Shown here one piece after another: positions 24,865 to 35,648 of a stretch of 64,000 nt of DNA. This stretch comes from Micromonospora sp. PLK6-60 (lineage in GTDB: Bacteria; Actinomycetota; Actinomycetes; Mycobacteriales; Micromonosporaceae), in the NCBI RefSeq assembly GCF_019890675.1, contig NZ_JAIOAA010000005.1:186001-250000 (forward strand), given 5' to 3'. The position numbers and the translations under genes were made by a program. Every line of letters begins with the position of its first letter. Within the stretch, counting starts at the first letter, position 1. A model generated the notes under the pieces. The model was not told the origin of the DNA. It was given only the letters and a program-made list of their open reading frames with translations, and did not search any database.

Positions 24865-25773
24865 TCAGGCGGCGAGTCGCGCGTGCAGTTCGTCGGCCAC
24901 CTGCTTGGCGACGGTGGGCGGAATGGCCGCCGCGATCGCCTGCGGGGTGAGCGTGGCCAGCACGCCCGACACGATCGCCTTCTCGTCCACGAAGTCCTTG
25001 TTGGACAGCGCGGTGACCTGGGCGACCAGCGCGGGCCAGCCCTGCGCCATCGCCAGCAGCCGCGCCGCCGGTGACCCGGCCATCGGCACCGAGAGCAGGC
25101 CGGCGGTGCCCACCGGCGAGATCAGCCAGTTGCGCAGGTTCTCCAGGTCGGCGAGGACGTCGCCGACGGTGCGCTCGGGGTAGCCGGTGGCCTTGACAAG
25201 CCTGTCGTTCTGTTCCATGACGTGCTCCTGGGGTGTGGACGGGATCAGTCCGATCTCGGTGAGGTAGCGGCGGAACAGCGGGGTCTGGTCCCGGTCCGCC
25301 TTGGTCGAGTCGCGGAAGAAGCTGAAGTGGGTGTGGGTGAGGTGGGTGCTGTCGCCGGTGGAGCGCCGGCCCAACCGGTCCCAGCGTCTGACGGTGCGGC
25401 CGTCCGGCGAGTAGATGACCTCGCGCAGATCACGGGTGCCGGGAGCGTCGGCCACGCACTGCGCCACGCACCAGTTGGAGAAGGTGATCAGGTTGTGGGT
25501 GCGGCCCTTCACCTGCACCTCGAACTCACCGACGTCCACGGCGGACGCGTGCAGGGTCAGGCCGGCCCGGTCTCGTGCGGACTCCACCACCGAGTAGTCG
25601 TCGGCCACCACTCGGTCGGCGCCACAGTGGTAACCGCCGTGGTGGTAGGCGTCTGCGACGATCCCGACCTCGTCGGGTTCGAGATCCTGGCCGCGGGGTG
25701 TGTCCGGGTCGACGTCGAGATAGCTGAGGAGCAGGTGGCGAACCGCGAGCAGGTTCGCCGGCGCCGTTGTCAT
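24865..25773 (-). CDS. Hypothetical protein resembling phage-borne proteins, possible peptidase-like N-terminal domain
   Basis: 302 residues, no signal peptide or membrane helix. The first ~150 residues contain HHGGYHCGADRV, DDYSVVESARDRAGL, ASAVDVGEF and THLTHTHFSFFRDS, a His/Asp-rich pattern. I recall similar segments in actinophage and actinobacterial proteins of unknown function; it could be a metal-dependent peptidase fold, but I cannot assign one. The C-terminal half is helical. The ribosome site is an eight-G run six bases before the ATG. No other phage-like gene is near. Confidence 0.65.
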   Translation of the reverse strand: MTTAPANLLAVRHLLLSYLDVDPDTPRGQDLEPDEVGIVADAYHHGGYHCGADRVVADDYSVVESARDRAGLTLHASAVDVGEFEVQVKGRTHNLITFSNWCVAQCVADAPGTRDLREVIYSPDGRTVRRWDRLGRRSTGDSTHLTHTHFSFFRDSTKADRDQTPLFRRYLTEIGLIPSTPQEHVMEQNDRLVKATGYPERTVGDVLADLENLRNWLISPVGTAGLLSVPMAGSPAARLLAMAQGWPALVAQVTALSNKDFVDEKAIVSGVLATLTPQAIAAAIPPTVAKQVADELHARLAA

Positions 25774-25930
25774 GGCAGCCCCCCCCTTAGGGTAAGAGGG
25801 CCGGAGCGATGATCACCGTCCGTAGCGGACGGAGACCGGGCGCACCCGGCCGATTGATGCACATCGTCGGGCAGCTGTGTTCAAGCATAACCAACGATTA
25901 TGTGAGTTATCCCAGGTCAAAGTGCCTGTA

Positions 25931-27589
25931 TCAGGCGGCCGGCCGGCCCGGCACATTGCCGGTCATCGGCAGGATCAGCGCCGACGGGTGGGCGGGGTCG
26001 TGCCGGATCCGTCGCGCTCCGGCGCGCAGCGTGACGGCGGTGCCCAGCGGCTCGCCGGTGCCCGGGTTGCGCGCGTAGCGGGGGTGGGCGCCGCCGGAGA
26101 CCTGCACCCGCAACCGGTGGCCGGCGGCGAAGCGGTGCGCGGCGGGCCAGAGCGGGACCGGCACCCGCACCACGCCGGCCGCGTCGGCCGGGAAGCGCTC
26201 CGGCGCAACCCGGACCAGGCCGTCGCAGACGTTCCACGACCGGCCCCGCCGGTCCACGTCGCACAGCCGCACGAACACGTCCAGGTAGGGCAGGTCGCTG
26301 TCGACGTACACCTCGGCGCGTACCGGGCCGATCACCTCGACCGGCCGGGTGAGCCGGGCGCTGGTCCAGGTGAGCACGTCGGGCCGGGCCTCGACCGGCC
26401 GGTTGTCCACCGGCCCGGCCCGCTGGGCGACCAGCAGCGGCCCGCCGAGCGACGGGGTCGGGTCGGCCGGGTCGTACCAGAACTCGGTGGGGGGCGACGG
26501 GCGCGGCGGGTCGGGGGCCAGTGCCCGGTCGCCGTGCAGGTGCCACCGCCGCTCGGTGGCCGGGGGCGGCCAGTCCGGCAGGTCACGCCAGCCGCCGCCG
26601 GCGCCGCCCAGGTGGATGCGTACCGGCGCCCGGCTGGCCGCCGGCCGGCCCGCCAGGTGCTCGTCGAGCCAGGCCAACCCCTCCCGCAGCGCGGCGGCGA
26701 ACAACCCCGGACTGCCGTGCGTCCACGGGCCGACCACCAGGCGCGGCCGGGCGCCGGCGGCCCGCAGCGCCGCGTGGTCGTCCAGCTGGGCGGGGAGGAA
26801 GATGTCCTGCCACCCGCTGACCAGCACCACCGGCGACCGCACCTCGGGCAGCCGGGCGCCGAACACCCGGGTACGCCAGTAGTCGGCGTCCGGGGTGTGG
26901 TGGCGCAGCCACTCCTGGAAGAACGGGATGCGCACCCCGGTGGCGATCCGGTCGGCCTCCGCCAGCGGCAGATGGGTAAGCGCCGCCGCCAGGCGGGGCT
27001 GGCCGCGCTTGAGTTCCCACTGCCGGGCCAGCCAGGGCACGGTCTGCGCCTGGAGCAGCTCGGCCCAGGTCAGCACCGTGTCCAGGGCGAACGACTCCCC
27101 CGCGTACGTGGAGTCGCGGGTGGCCGACGCGGTGGCCACGGCGACCATGGCGCCCAGCTCCGCGCCCACCTCGGCGGCCACCGCCCACTGCACGAAGCCC
27201 TGGTAGCTGACGCCGAACATGCCGAACGAGCCGGCGTACCAGGGTTGGCGGCGCAGCCAGTCGACGGTGTCCAACCCGTCGTCGCGCTCGTGCACCAGCG
27301 GCGCGAACGTCCCGCCGGAGCCGTGGGTGCCGCGGCAGGACTGGATCACCACGTGGTAACCACGCTCGGCGATGACCCGGGCGAGCAGCCGCATCGGCCC
27401 CCGCCGCCCGTACGGGGTGCGGATCAACACGGTGGGCGCGTCCGGCAGGTCGGGGGCGTGGTGGTCGGTGCGCAGGGTCACCCCGTCGCGGACCCGTACC
27501 GGGATGTCCCGGCGCACGGTGACCCGCCGGGTGCGCGGGGCGGGCAGCCGCAGCACCGCGGCGGCGAGGCGGGCGGCGAGCCGGTCCAC
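25931..27589 (-). CDS. CocE/NonD-family (S15) serine hydrolase
   Basis: 552-residue alpha/beta hydrolase of the X-Pro dipeptidyl-peptidase S15/CocE group, which cleaves acyl esters or N-terminal dipeptides. The nucleophile is Ser128 in GVSYQG. The acid lies in SGWQDIFLP and the histidine in GPWTHGS. The C-terminal beta-jelly-roll typical of the family includes WYDPADPTPSLGG and VEVIGPVRAEVYVDSD. No signal peptide is obvious. The GTG start lies two bases after the stop of the MarR gene, so the two form an operon. Confidence 0.9.
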   Translation of the reverse strand: MDRLAARLAAAVLRLPAPRTRRVTVRRDIPVRVRDGVTLRTDHHAPDLPDAPTVLIRTPYGRRGPMRLLARVIAERGYHVVIQSCRGTHGSGGTFAPLVHERDDGLDTVDWLRRQPWYAGSFGMFGVSYQGFVQWAVAAEVGAELGAMVAVATASATRDSTYAGESFALDTVLTWAELLQAQTVPWLARQWELKRGQPRLAAALTHLPLAEADRIATGVRIPFFQEWLRHHTPDADYWRTRVFGARLPEVRSPVVLVSGWQDIFLPAQLDDHAALRAAGARPRLVVGPWTHGSPGLFAAALREGLAWLDEHLAGRPAASRAPVRIHLGGAGGGWRDLPDWPPPATERRWHLHGDRALAPDPPRPSPPTEFWYDPADPTPSLGGPLLVAQRAGPVDNRPVEARPDVLTWTSARLTRPVEVIGPVRAEVYVDSDLPYLDVFVRLCDVDRRGRSWNVCDGLVRVAPERFPADAAGVVRVPVPLWPAAHRFAAGHRLRVQVSGGAHPRYARNPGTGEPLGTAVTLRAGARRIRHDPAHPSALILPMTGNVPGRPAA

Positions 27590-27591
27590 GC

Positions 27592-28122
27592 TCAGTCCGC
27601 CGGGCGCCGGGGCGGCTCGGGGCGCAGCGCCCGGACCTCGTCGCGGTGCTGCCGCATCGAGGTCACCATCGCGGTCATGAAGCGGTGCACGACCGCCAGT
27701 TCGGCGTCGTCGAACCCGTCCATCACCTCGTCGGTACGCCGACCGAGCGGGCCGAAGAACTCCATCGCCAGCGCGGCGCCCCGGTCGGCGTAGTGCAGCA
27801 GGATCTTGCGGCGGTCGGCGGTGTCCCGGTCCCGCCGGATGTGGCCGGCCCGTTCCAGCCGGTCGACCAGGGCGGTGACCGCCCCGGAGGAGAGGTTGAG
27901 CAGCTCGCCCAGTCGCCCCGGGGTGATCGGGTCGCCGACCAGCTCGGCGTCCATCACCGCGATGAGGGCGTGCAGGTCGGTGGCGCCGAGCCCGTGCAGG
28001 CCGGCGAAGGCGTGCCCGATGTGCTGCGCGTCCACCGAGTATCGGCGCAGGTCGTTGGCGATGTCGGCGATCAGGCGACCGCGCTGGGTCTCCCGTCGGC
28101 GGTACATCTCGTGCGCTGCCAC
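27592..28122 (-). CDS. MarR-family transcriptional regulator
   Basis: 176 residues from the GTG at 28122 (GAGGA upstream); an internal ATG at 28107 is an alternative. The winged helix includes ITPGRLGELLNLSSGAVTALVDRLERAGHIRR with the wing RDTADRRKILLHY, the MarR hallmark. It is divergent from the MMPL transporter gene with 169 bases between them, and upstream of the S15 hydrolase. I infer that it controls both, through the imperfect palindrome at 28180-28196. Confidence 0.92.
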   Translation of the reverse strand: MAAHEMYRRRETQRGRLIADIANDLRRYSVDAQHIGHAFAGLHGLGATDLHALIAVMDAELVGDPITPGRLGELLNLSSGAVTALVDRLERAGHIRRDRDTADRRKILLHYADRGAALAMEFFGPLGRRTDEVMDGFDDAELAVVHRFMTAMVTSMRQHRDEVRALRPEPPRRPAD

Positions 28123-28179
28123 GTCGCCCGTCGTTTCCTCCCGCGCCGGTCCGGTTGCAGCATAGAGCAGCCGAAGATA

Positions 28180-28196
28180 ATCTCGACCATCAAGAT
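28180..28196. promoter_or_regulatory. Candidate MarR operator
   Basis: ATCTCGACCATCAAGAT is an imperfect palindrome of seven-base arms around a three-base centre (one mismatch), resembling the TATCTTGA-type sites of MarR regulators. It sits between the divergent MarR and MMPL genes. Confidence 0.55.
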
Positions 28197-28291
28197 ACTC
28201 GGTGATCGAGCGTACCGCCCGGTCCCCGCGTTCCTCCCCCTTTCCGCGGGCCCCGCGCTCGAAACCCCGCCGACAGACGATGAGGCATCCG

Positions 28292-30421
28292 ATGTCCCTG
28301 TTCACCCGCGTCGCCCGCGGCCGGCTGGCCGCCTGGCTCACCATTGCGGCGGCGATCGCGCTCGGCGCGGCGGTCTTCGCGCTGCCCCGGCCCGACAACC
28401 CGGCACCCGTCTCCGCCACCGGCCTGTCCGAGGAATGGCAGTCCACCCAGGTCGAGCGGTTGCAGGAGCAACTGCCCGACCGCGACGTCCAGCCCGCCAT
28501 CGTGGTGCTCAGCCGGGCCGACGGCGGCCGGCTCACCGACGCCGACCGCGCCGCCCTGGCCGGCGACCCGGTCGACCTGAGCCGGTACGCCGTCGGCGGC
28601 CGGATCCCGCCGCCGCAGACCTCACCGGACGGGACCGTGGCGCTGGTCGTGGTGCCGGTGTCCACCGCCGGCGGGGTGCTGCCGACCACCGACCGGGTCA
28701 CCGAACTGCGCGACGCGCTCGCCGCCGTGCCGGACGGGCTCACCGCACAGGTCACCGGCGCGCCCGCGTTCACCGCCGACCTCAGCAAGGTCTTCGACGG
28801 GGCCAACACCACCCTGCTCATCGTCACCGCCGCCGTGGTGGCGGTGCTGCTGCTGATCACCTACCGCAGCCCGTTCCTGTGGATCGTGCCGCTGCTGGTC
28901 GTCGCCGCCACCGAACAGCTCACCCTGCGCGCCGTCGAGTCGATCGTCCCGGCGCTCGGCATCTTCCTCCAGGACGGCCAGGTCACCGGCATCGCCAGCG
29001 TCCTGGTCTTCGGCGCCGCCACCAACTACGCCCTGCTGCTGATCGCCCGCTACCGGGAGGAACTGCGCCGCACCGAGGACCGGTTCGCCGCCATGCGGCA
29101 CGCCCTGCGGCGTACCGCCGAGCCGATCCTGGCCAGCGGCTCCACGGTCGTGCTCGGCACGCTCACCCTGCTGCTGTCGGAGCAGGAGACCAACCGCGCC
29201 CTCGCCGTGGCCTGCGCCACCGGTGTGGTGTTCGCCATGCTCTCCGCGCTGTTCGTGCTCCCCGCCGCGCTGGTGCTCTTCGGCCGGGGCCTGTTCTGGC
29301 CGTTCGTGCCGAAGGTGGGCGGCCCGGCCCGGGAGGGCCGGCTGTGGGGCCGGCTCGGCGCCGCCGTCGTCCGCCGGCCCGCGCCGGTCGCCGCGCTCGC
29401 CACGCTGCTGCTGGTCGGCCTGGCGCTCGGCGGGCTGAGCATCCGCACCGGCCTGTCCGAGACCGAGCAGTTCCGGGCCCAGCCCGAGGCGGTGGTCGCC
29501 GCCGAGACCCTGGCCCGGGCGTTCCCGGCCGGCACGACCCAGCCGGTGGCCGTGCTGACCACCCCGGCGGCCGTGGCCGCGGTCACCGAGGCAGCGGCCG
29601 CGGTCGACGGGATCGCCTCCGCCCGCCCCGGCGAGGCCGGCCCGAACGTCGCCCAGGTGGACGTGGTGCTGGAGGCGGAGCCGGGCACCGCCGCCTCCGA
29701 CCGGGCCATCGAGGCGCTGCGCGACGCGGTGGCCGCCGTACCCGGGTCCGCTCCCCCGGCGGTCGACGGCGCCGACGCGCCGCGCGGCGCCCTGGTCGGT
29801 GGCACCGTCGCCGCGACGCTGGACAGCACCGACGCCAACAGCCGGGACCTGCGGCTGATCCTGCCCATCATCCTGGCGCTGGTCGGCACCGTGCTGATCC
29901 TGCTGCTGCGCGGCCTGCTCGCCCCGCTGCTGCTGGTGCTCACGGTGATCGCGTCCTTCTTCGCCAGCCTCGGCGCGGCCTGGCTGCTCTTCGACCACGT
30001 GCTCGACTTCCCCGCCCTGGACAGCGGGGTGCTGCTGCTGGCCTTCGTGTTCCTGGTGGCGCTCGGTGTCGACTACAACATCTTCCTGGTCACCCGGGCC
30101 CGCGAGGACGCCCGCACGATGGGCACCCGCGACGGCATGCTCTCCGCGCTGCGGGTCACCGGCGGGGTGATCACCAGCGCCGGGGTGCTGCTCGCCGCGG
30201 TCTTCGCCGTGCTCGGCGTGCTGCCCCTGATCACGCTCACCCAGATCGGCATCATCGTCTGCATCGGCGTGCTGCTGGACACCCTGCTGGTGCGTACCGT
30301 GCTGGTGCCGGCGCTGGCGTTCCTGCTCGGCGACCGCTTCTGGTGGCCGGGACGGCCGCCGCGCACCCGGCCGGCGACCGAGCAGCCGGACGCCGCCGAG
30401 CCCCGGCCGGCCCTGCGGTAG
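28292..30421 (+). CDS. MMPL-family (RND-type) membrane transporter
   Basis: 709-residue inner-membrane protein with the RND/MMPL layout: a first helix (about 10-30), an extracellular loop domain, five helices, a short cytoplasmic link, then the same arrangement repeated. Diagnostic segments include GAATNYALLLIARYREEL and ALGVDYNIFLVTRAREDA, where the Tyr/Asp pair of the proton relay sits. Relatives export lipids, siderophores or drugs. The ATG at 28292 was chosen for its GAGG site six bases upstream. The divergent MarR gene suggests inducible efflux. Confidence 0.92.
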   Translation: MSLFTRVARGRLAAWLTIAAAIALGAAVFALPRPDNPAPVSATGLSEEWQSTQVERLQEQLPDRDVQPAIVVLSRADGGRLTDADRAALAGDPVDLSRYAVGGRIPPPQTSPDGTVALVVVPVSTAGGVLPTTDRVTELRDALAAVPDGLTAQVTGAPAFTADLSKVFDGANTTLLIVTAAVVAVLLLITYRSPFLWIVPLLVVAATEQLTLRAVESIVPALGIFLQDGQVTGIASVLVFGAATNYALLLIARYREELRRTEDRFAAMRHALRRTAEPILASGSTVVLGTLTLLLSEQETNRALAVACATGVVFAMLSALFVLPAALVLFGRGLFWPFVPKVGGPAREGRLWGRLGAAVVRRPAPVAALATLLLVGLALGGLSIRTGLSETEQFRAQPEAVVAAETLARAFPAGTTQPVAVLTTPAAVAAVTEAAAAVDGIASARPGEAGPNVAQVDVVLEAEPGTAASDRAIEALRDAVAAVPGSAPPAVDGADAPRGALVGGTVAATLDSTDANSRDLRLILPIILALVGTVLILLLRGLLAPLLLVLTVIASFFASLGAAWLLFDHVLDFPALDSGVLLLAFVFLVALGVDYNIFLVTRAREDARTMGTRDGMLSALRVTGGVITSAGVLLAAVFAVLGVLPLITLTQIGIIVCIGVLLDTLLVRTVLVPALAFLLGDRFWWPGRPPRTRPATEQPDAAEPRPALR

Positions 30422-30825
30422 GAACCGCTACGGGGGGGCCGGCGGCGACCAGCCACCGGCCCCCCGGACGCGCGGCTCGGTGTGTCGCCGGTCACGACGA
30501 CCCCGTACGCCGGGCAGCGCGGACCCGGTGCGGCGCGAGGCCGCGTAGGCTAGGAGGCCGACCAGCAGCGGGCCGCCTCACCCGGCGTACCCGAGCCGAA
30601 GATCATCGTCGACCCACGGCCGCGTCCCCGCGGCCGGCTGTCGGGCCGGCGGCGACGGCGGGCCCTGCCGCGACTCGGCAGGTCACGCCCGGCCCGGACG
30701 CGCCGGGCCGACGTCCGGCCCACCGTGCGAACGGTCGGCACCGCAGTCAACGCTGAAGATCCGGACGCCGTCCGGGGGTGACCCCGGCCCGCGTCCCGGC
30801 AACCGCAGACAGGAGTATGGAGGGT
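30422..30825. other. Intergenic region: MMPL terminator and typA upstream region
   Basis: 404 bases without a credible gene. A hairpin with a 10-bp G/C stem (30433-30442 with 30456-30465) directly follows the MMPL stop and probably terminates it. The rest contains several short G/C hairpins and must carry the typA promoter, which I could not pinpoint. Confidence 0.65.
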
Positions 30826-32694
<1,869 letters not shown>

Positions 32695-32710
32695 CCCATC
32701 CCGCACCACC

Positions 32711-32741
32711 GGAGCCCGGCCGCCCACAGCGGCCGGGCTCC
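32711..32741 (+). terminator. typA terminator
   Basis: 13-bp perfect stem (32711-32723 with 32729-32741) around a five-base loop, beginning 17 bases after the stop codon. Confidence 0.85.
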
Positions 32742-32778
32742 GCCCGTTCCGGGACGGGGATCCGCTACGGTCGGCGAC

Positions 32779-33642
32779 ATGATCTGGGCGGAACTCGACA
32801 GGCGGCTCGACGGGGTGTCCGGCACCGTCTCGGCGTACGTGGGACGACTCGGCGCGGCGTCGGCCTGGACGCGGCGGGCCGACGCCACCCACTACGCGGC
32901 CAGCACCATGAAGGTCGGCGTGCTGGTGGCGCTGCACCGCGCCGCCGAGGCCGGGGCCATCGACCCGGACGCCCCGGTCCCGGTCACCAACGAGTTCGAC
33001 TCCGCCCAGCCCGGCGCGCCCCGCTTCGGCTGCGACCGCAACTACGACAACGACGAGGCGGTCTGGGCCCGGGTCGGCGCCACCGCCCCGCTGCGCTGGC
33101 TCGCCCACCGGATGATCGTCCGGTCCAGCAACCTGGCCACCAACATCGTCATCGGCCACCTCGGGCTGCCGGCCATCGCGCAGGTGTGGACGCTGGCCGG
33201 CGCCCGGCACAGCGTCACCGGCCGCGGCATCGAGGACTTCGCCGCCCGCGAGGCCGGCATCACCAACCTGGTCACCGCCGCCGACCTGGCCGCCCTGCTC
33301 GGCGGGCTGGCCCTGGGCGCGCGACGGCCCGGCCCGCTCGCCGCCCCGGCCGGCTGCGCGGCCATGCTGGACGTGCTGTTCGCCCAGGAGCACCGCGAGG
33401 ACCTCGCCGCCGGGTTGCCCGACGGCACCCGCATCGCGCACAAGAACGGCTGGGTACGCGGCGTCCGGCACGGCGCCGGAGTGGTCTTCCCCGACGACGC
33501 CCCGCCCTACGCCATCGCCGTCTGCACCACCACCGACCTGGCCGACGGCGGCCCGGACGGCGAGGGCACCGACGACGCCTGCGAGCTGATCGCCGACGTC
33601 TCCGCCCGCGTCTGGGCGGCCCGGCACGACCTGCCCGGCTGA
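32779..33642 (+). CDS. Class A beta-lactamase-like serine hydrolase without signal peptide
   Basis: 287 residues of the penicillin-binding/class A beta-lactamase fold. The catalytic S42-T-M-K45 tetrad, an S-x-N-like S116-S117-N118 and a K222-N223-G224 triad in place of KTG are visible. There is no signal peptide, lipobox or membrane segment, so the product should be cytoplasmic, which is unusual for this fold. Downstream lie genes for murein-peptide catabolism, suggesting a peptidase or esterase role in that pathway; this is inference. It may not hydrolyse beta-lactams. Confidence 0.85.
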   Translation: MIWAELDRRLDGVSGTVSAYVGRLGAASAWTRRADATHYAASTMKVGVLVALHRAAEAGAIDPDAPVPVTNEFDSAQPGAPRFGCDRNYDNDEAVWARVGATAPLRWLAHRMIVRSSNLATNIVIGHLGLPAIAQVWTLAGARHSVTGRGIEDFAAREAGITNLVTAADLAALLGGLALGARRPGPLAAPAGCAAMLDVLFAQEHREDLAAGLPDGTRIAHKNGWVRGVRHGAGVVFPDDAPPYAIAVCTTTDLADGGPDGEGTDDACELIADVSARVWAARHDLPG

Positions 33643-33649
33643 CCGCCGC

Positions 33650-34447
33650 TCACTCCAGCAGGCGCGCCCGCAGCGCGGCGAGCGTCGCGTCGTCCACGCC
33701 CAGCCCGTCGCGCAGGTACGCCCCGAACGAGCCGTGCACCCGGCGCACCTCCGCGTACGCCGCGTCCAGGTAGTCCGGCCGGACCTCCAGCACCGGCCGC
33801 GCGACGGCCGGGTCGAGTTCCGGCCGGCGCCGGGTCATCGCCTCCAGCAGCACCTCGTTCAGGCTGCCGGCCAGCTCGTTGTGGCGCAGGTAGTCCGCCC
33901 GGACCGCCTCCTCGTCCACCCCCAGCGCGGTGAGCAGGACGACGGCCAGCCACCCGGTGCGGTCCTTGCCCGCCGAACAGTGGAACAGCAGCGGCAGGTT
34001 CTCCGCGTCGGCGGCCAGCCGCACCGCCGCCCCGAACCCGGCCACCGCCGCCGGACCGGTCACCAGCCAGCGGTAGATCTCCCGCATCGCCGCCGGCGTG
34101 CCCTCCCGCGCCAGCTCGTCGTACGCGTCGAGGTCGTGCCCGAGCAGCACCGCCGACACGTAGACGAAGACCGGGTGCCGCGGGTCCAGCACCGGCAGGT
34201 GCACCACCCGTGGCTCGCCGGGCAGCCGGTCGGCCGGCGCGAGGTCGATCTCCGCGGCGTCCCGCAGATCCACCACGCACGCCGGGGCGAGCTTCGCCAG
34301 CACCCGCAGGTCGTCGTCGGTCAGCCGGCCCAGGGCAGGCGTCCGGATCAGCCGCCCGACGCGCACCCGCCGCCCGTCGGCGCCGACGTGGCCGCCCAGG
34401 TCACGCGCCTGCGGCGCGCCCACCAGTGCCCAGTCCGGTACGACCAT
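33650..34447 (-). CDS. Tyrosine-specific protein phosphatase family protein
   Basis: 265-residue cysteine-dependent phosphatase. The P-loop is HCSAGKDRTG with the nucleophile Cys157 and Arg163, the C-x5-R signature of the bacterial PtpB-like group. The N-terminus has the family motif ARDLGGH and IRTPALGRLTDDD. The ATG at 34447 follows a GGGGAGG site by four bases. It is encoded opposite to its neighbours, converging on the serine hydrolase gene. The substrate (phosphotyrosine protein or phosphoinositide) is not determinable. Confidence 0.9.
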   Translation of the reverse strand: MVVPDWALVGAPQARDLGGHVGADGRRVRVGRLIRTPALGRLTDDDLRVLAKLAPACVVDLRDAAEIDLAPADRLPGEPRVVHLPVLDPRHPVFVYVSAVLLGHDLDAYDELAREGTPAAMREIYRWLVTGPAAVAGFGAAVRLAADAENLPLLFHCSAGKDRTGWLAVVLLTALGVDEEAVRADYLRHNELAGSLNEVLLEAMTRRRPELDPAVARPVLEVRPDYLDAAYAEVRRVHGSFGAYLRDGLGVDDATLAALRARLLE

Positions 34448-34491
34448 CGAGCCTCCCCTGTCCGCGATGCGTCCTGTATAGGGTGCCGGAC

Positions 34492-35589
34492 ATGACAATC
34501 GCCGCGGTACGCACCCACCGGCTCTCCGCCCCCTTACACACCCCGTTCGTCACCGCGCTGCGCCGCACCACCACCGTGGACACCCTGGTCGTGGAGGTCG
34601 TCGACGACGAGGGGCGCTCCGGGTTCGGGGAGGCCCCGCAGGTGTGGCAGGTCACCGGCGCCTCGGTGACCGGGGCGCAGGCCTGCGTCCAGGACGTGCT
34701 CGGCCCGCTGATCGCCGGCCGGGACGCCGACGACCTCATGGCCCGCTGCGGCGAGGTGGCCCGGGCGGTGGTGGGCAACGAGTCCGCCAAGGCGGCGGTG
34801 GACGTCGCGCTGCACGACCTGGCCGCGCGGCGGCTCGGCGTACCCCTGGTGCGGCTGCTGGGCGGCACCGCCCTGCGGGTGCCGACGGACGTCACGCTGG
34901 CCGCCGGCGACCCGGCCGAGCTGGCCGCGGCCGGCCGGCAGCGGCGGGCCGAGGGGTTCTCGGTGCTCAAGCTTAAGGTCGGCACGGACGCCGCCGGTGA
35001 CCTGGAGCGGGTCCGCGCGGTACGCGCCGCGGTCGGGCCCGGGGTACGGATCCGGCTCGACGCCAACCAGGGCTGGACGCCCCGGGAGGCGGTCCGGGTG
35101 ATCAACGGGATCGCCGACGCCGGGCTGGACGTCGAGCTGGTCGAGCAGCCGGTCGCCCGCTGGGACCTGGACGGGCTGGCCTGGGTCAGCGACCGGGTGC
35201 CGGTGCCGATCCTCGCCGACGAGTCGGTGTTCGGCGTCCGGGACCTGGTCGAGGTGATCCGCCGTCGGGCCGCCGACCTGGTCAACGTCAAGCTCGCCAA
35301 GTGCGGTGGCCTGCTGCCGGCCCGTACGCTGCTCGACCTGGCCGCGGCGCACGGGGTCGGCACCGTCGTCGGGTCGATGATGGAGAGCCAGGTCGGCGTG
35401 GGCGCGGCGGCGAGCCTGGTGGCCGCGTACGGCACCACCGCCGTATCCGATCTGGACGCGGCCTGGTGGCTGGCCTGGACCCCGGTGCGCGGCGGCCTCC
35501 GCTACGAGGACGCGACAGTCGTCCTGCCGGACGCCCCCGGTCTCGGTATCGAGTCGGTTACTGAAGCAAAGCTACGTCGCCAAGGTTGA
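34492..35589 (+). CDS. Dipeptide epimerase, probable L-Ala-D/L-Glu epimerase
   Basis: 365-residue enolase-superfamily enzyme of the muconate-lactonizing subgroup. It carries the K160-x-K162 pair in VLKLKVG, metal ligands D190 (RLDANQGW), E218 (VEQP) and D243 (ADES), and the opposing base K267 in NVKLAK. This two-lysine layout fits 1,1-proton-transfer epimerases such as YkfB/YcjG that act on L-Ala-D-Glu from peptidoglycan. An NlpC/P60 peptidase follows directly, the same pairing as Bacillus ykfB-ykfC, which supports a role in murein peptide recycling. Confidence 0.88.
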   Translation: MTIAAVRTHRLSAPLHTPFVTALRRTTTVDTLVVEVVDDEGRSGFGEAPQVWQVTGASVTGAQACVQDVLGPLIAGRDADDLMARCGEVARAVVGNESAKAAVDVALHDLAARRLGVPLVRLLGGTALRVPTDVTLAAGDPAELAAAGRQRRAEGFSVLKLKVGTDAAGDLERVRAVRAAVGPGVRIRLDANQGWTPREAVRVINGIADAGLDVELVEQPVARWDLDGLAWVSDRVPVPILADESVFGVRDLVEVIRRRAADLVNVKLAKCGGLLPARTLLDLAAAHGVGTVVGSMMESQVGVGAAASLVAAYGTTAVSDLDAAWWLAWTPVRGGLRYEDATVVLPDAPGLGIESVTEAKLRRQG

Positions 35590-35648
35590 GCTTCGGCGGT
35601 TTCTTTCATATCGTCGCTCAGGAGGGACGGCGCGACCTGGAGGGGCAC

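Noticed and set aside
24865..25773. Prophage remnant
   Set aside because: A single phage-like gene without integrase, structural genes, attachment repeats or a change in base composition.
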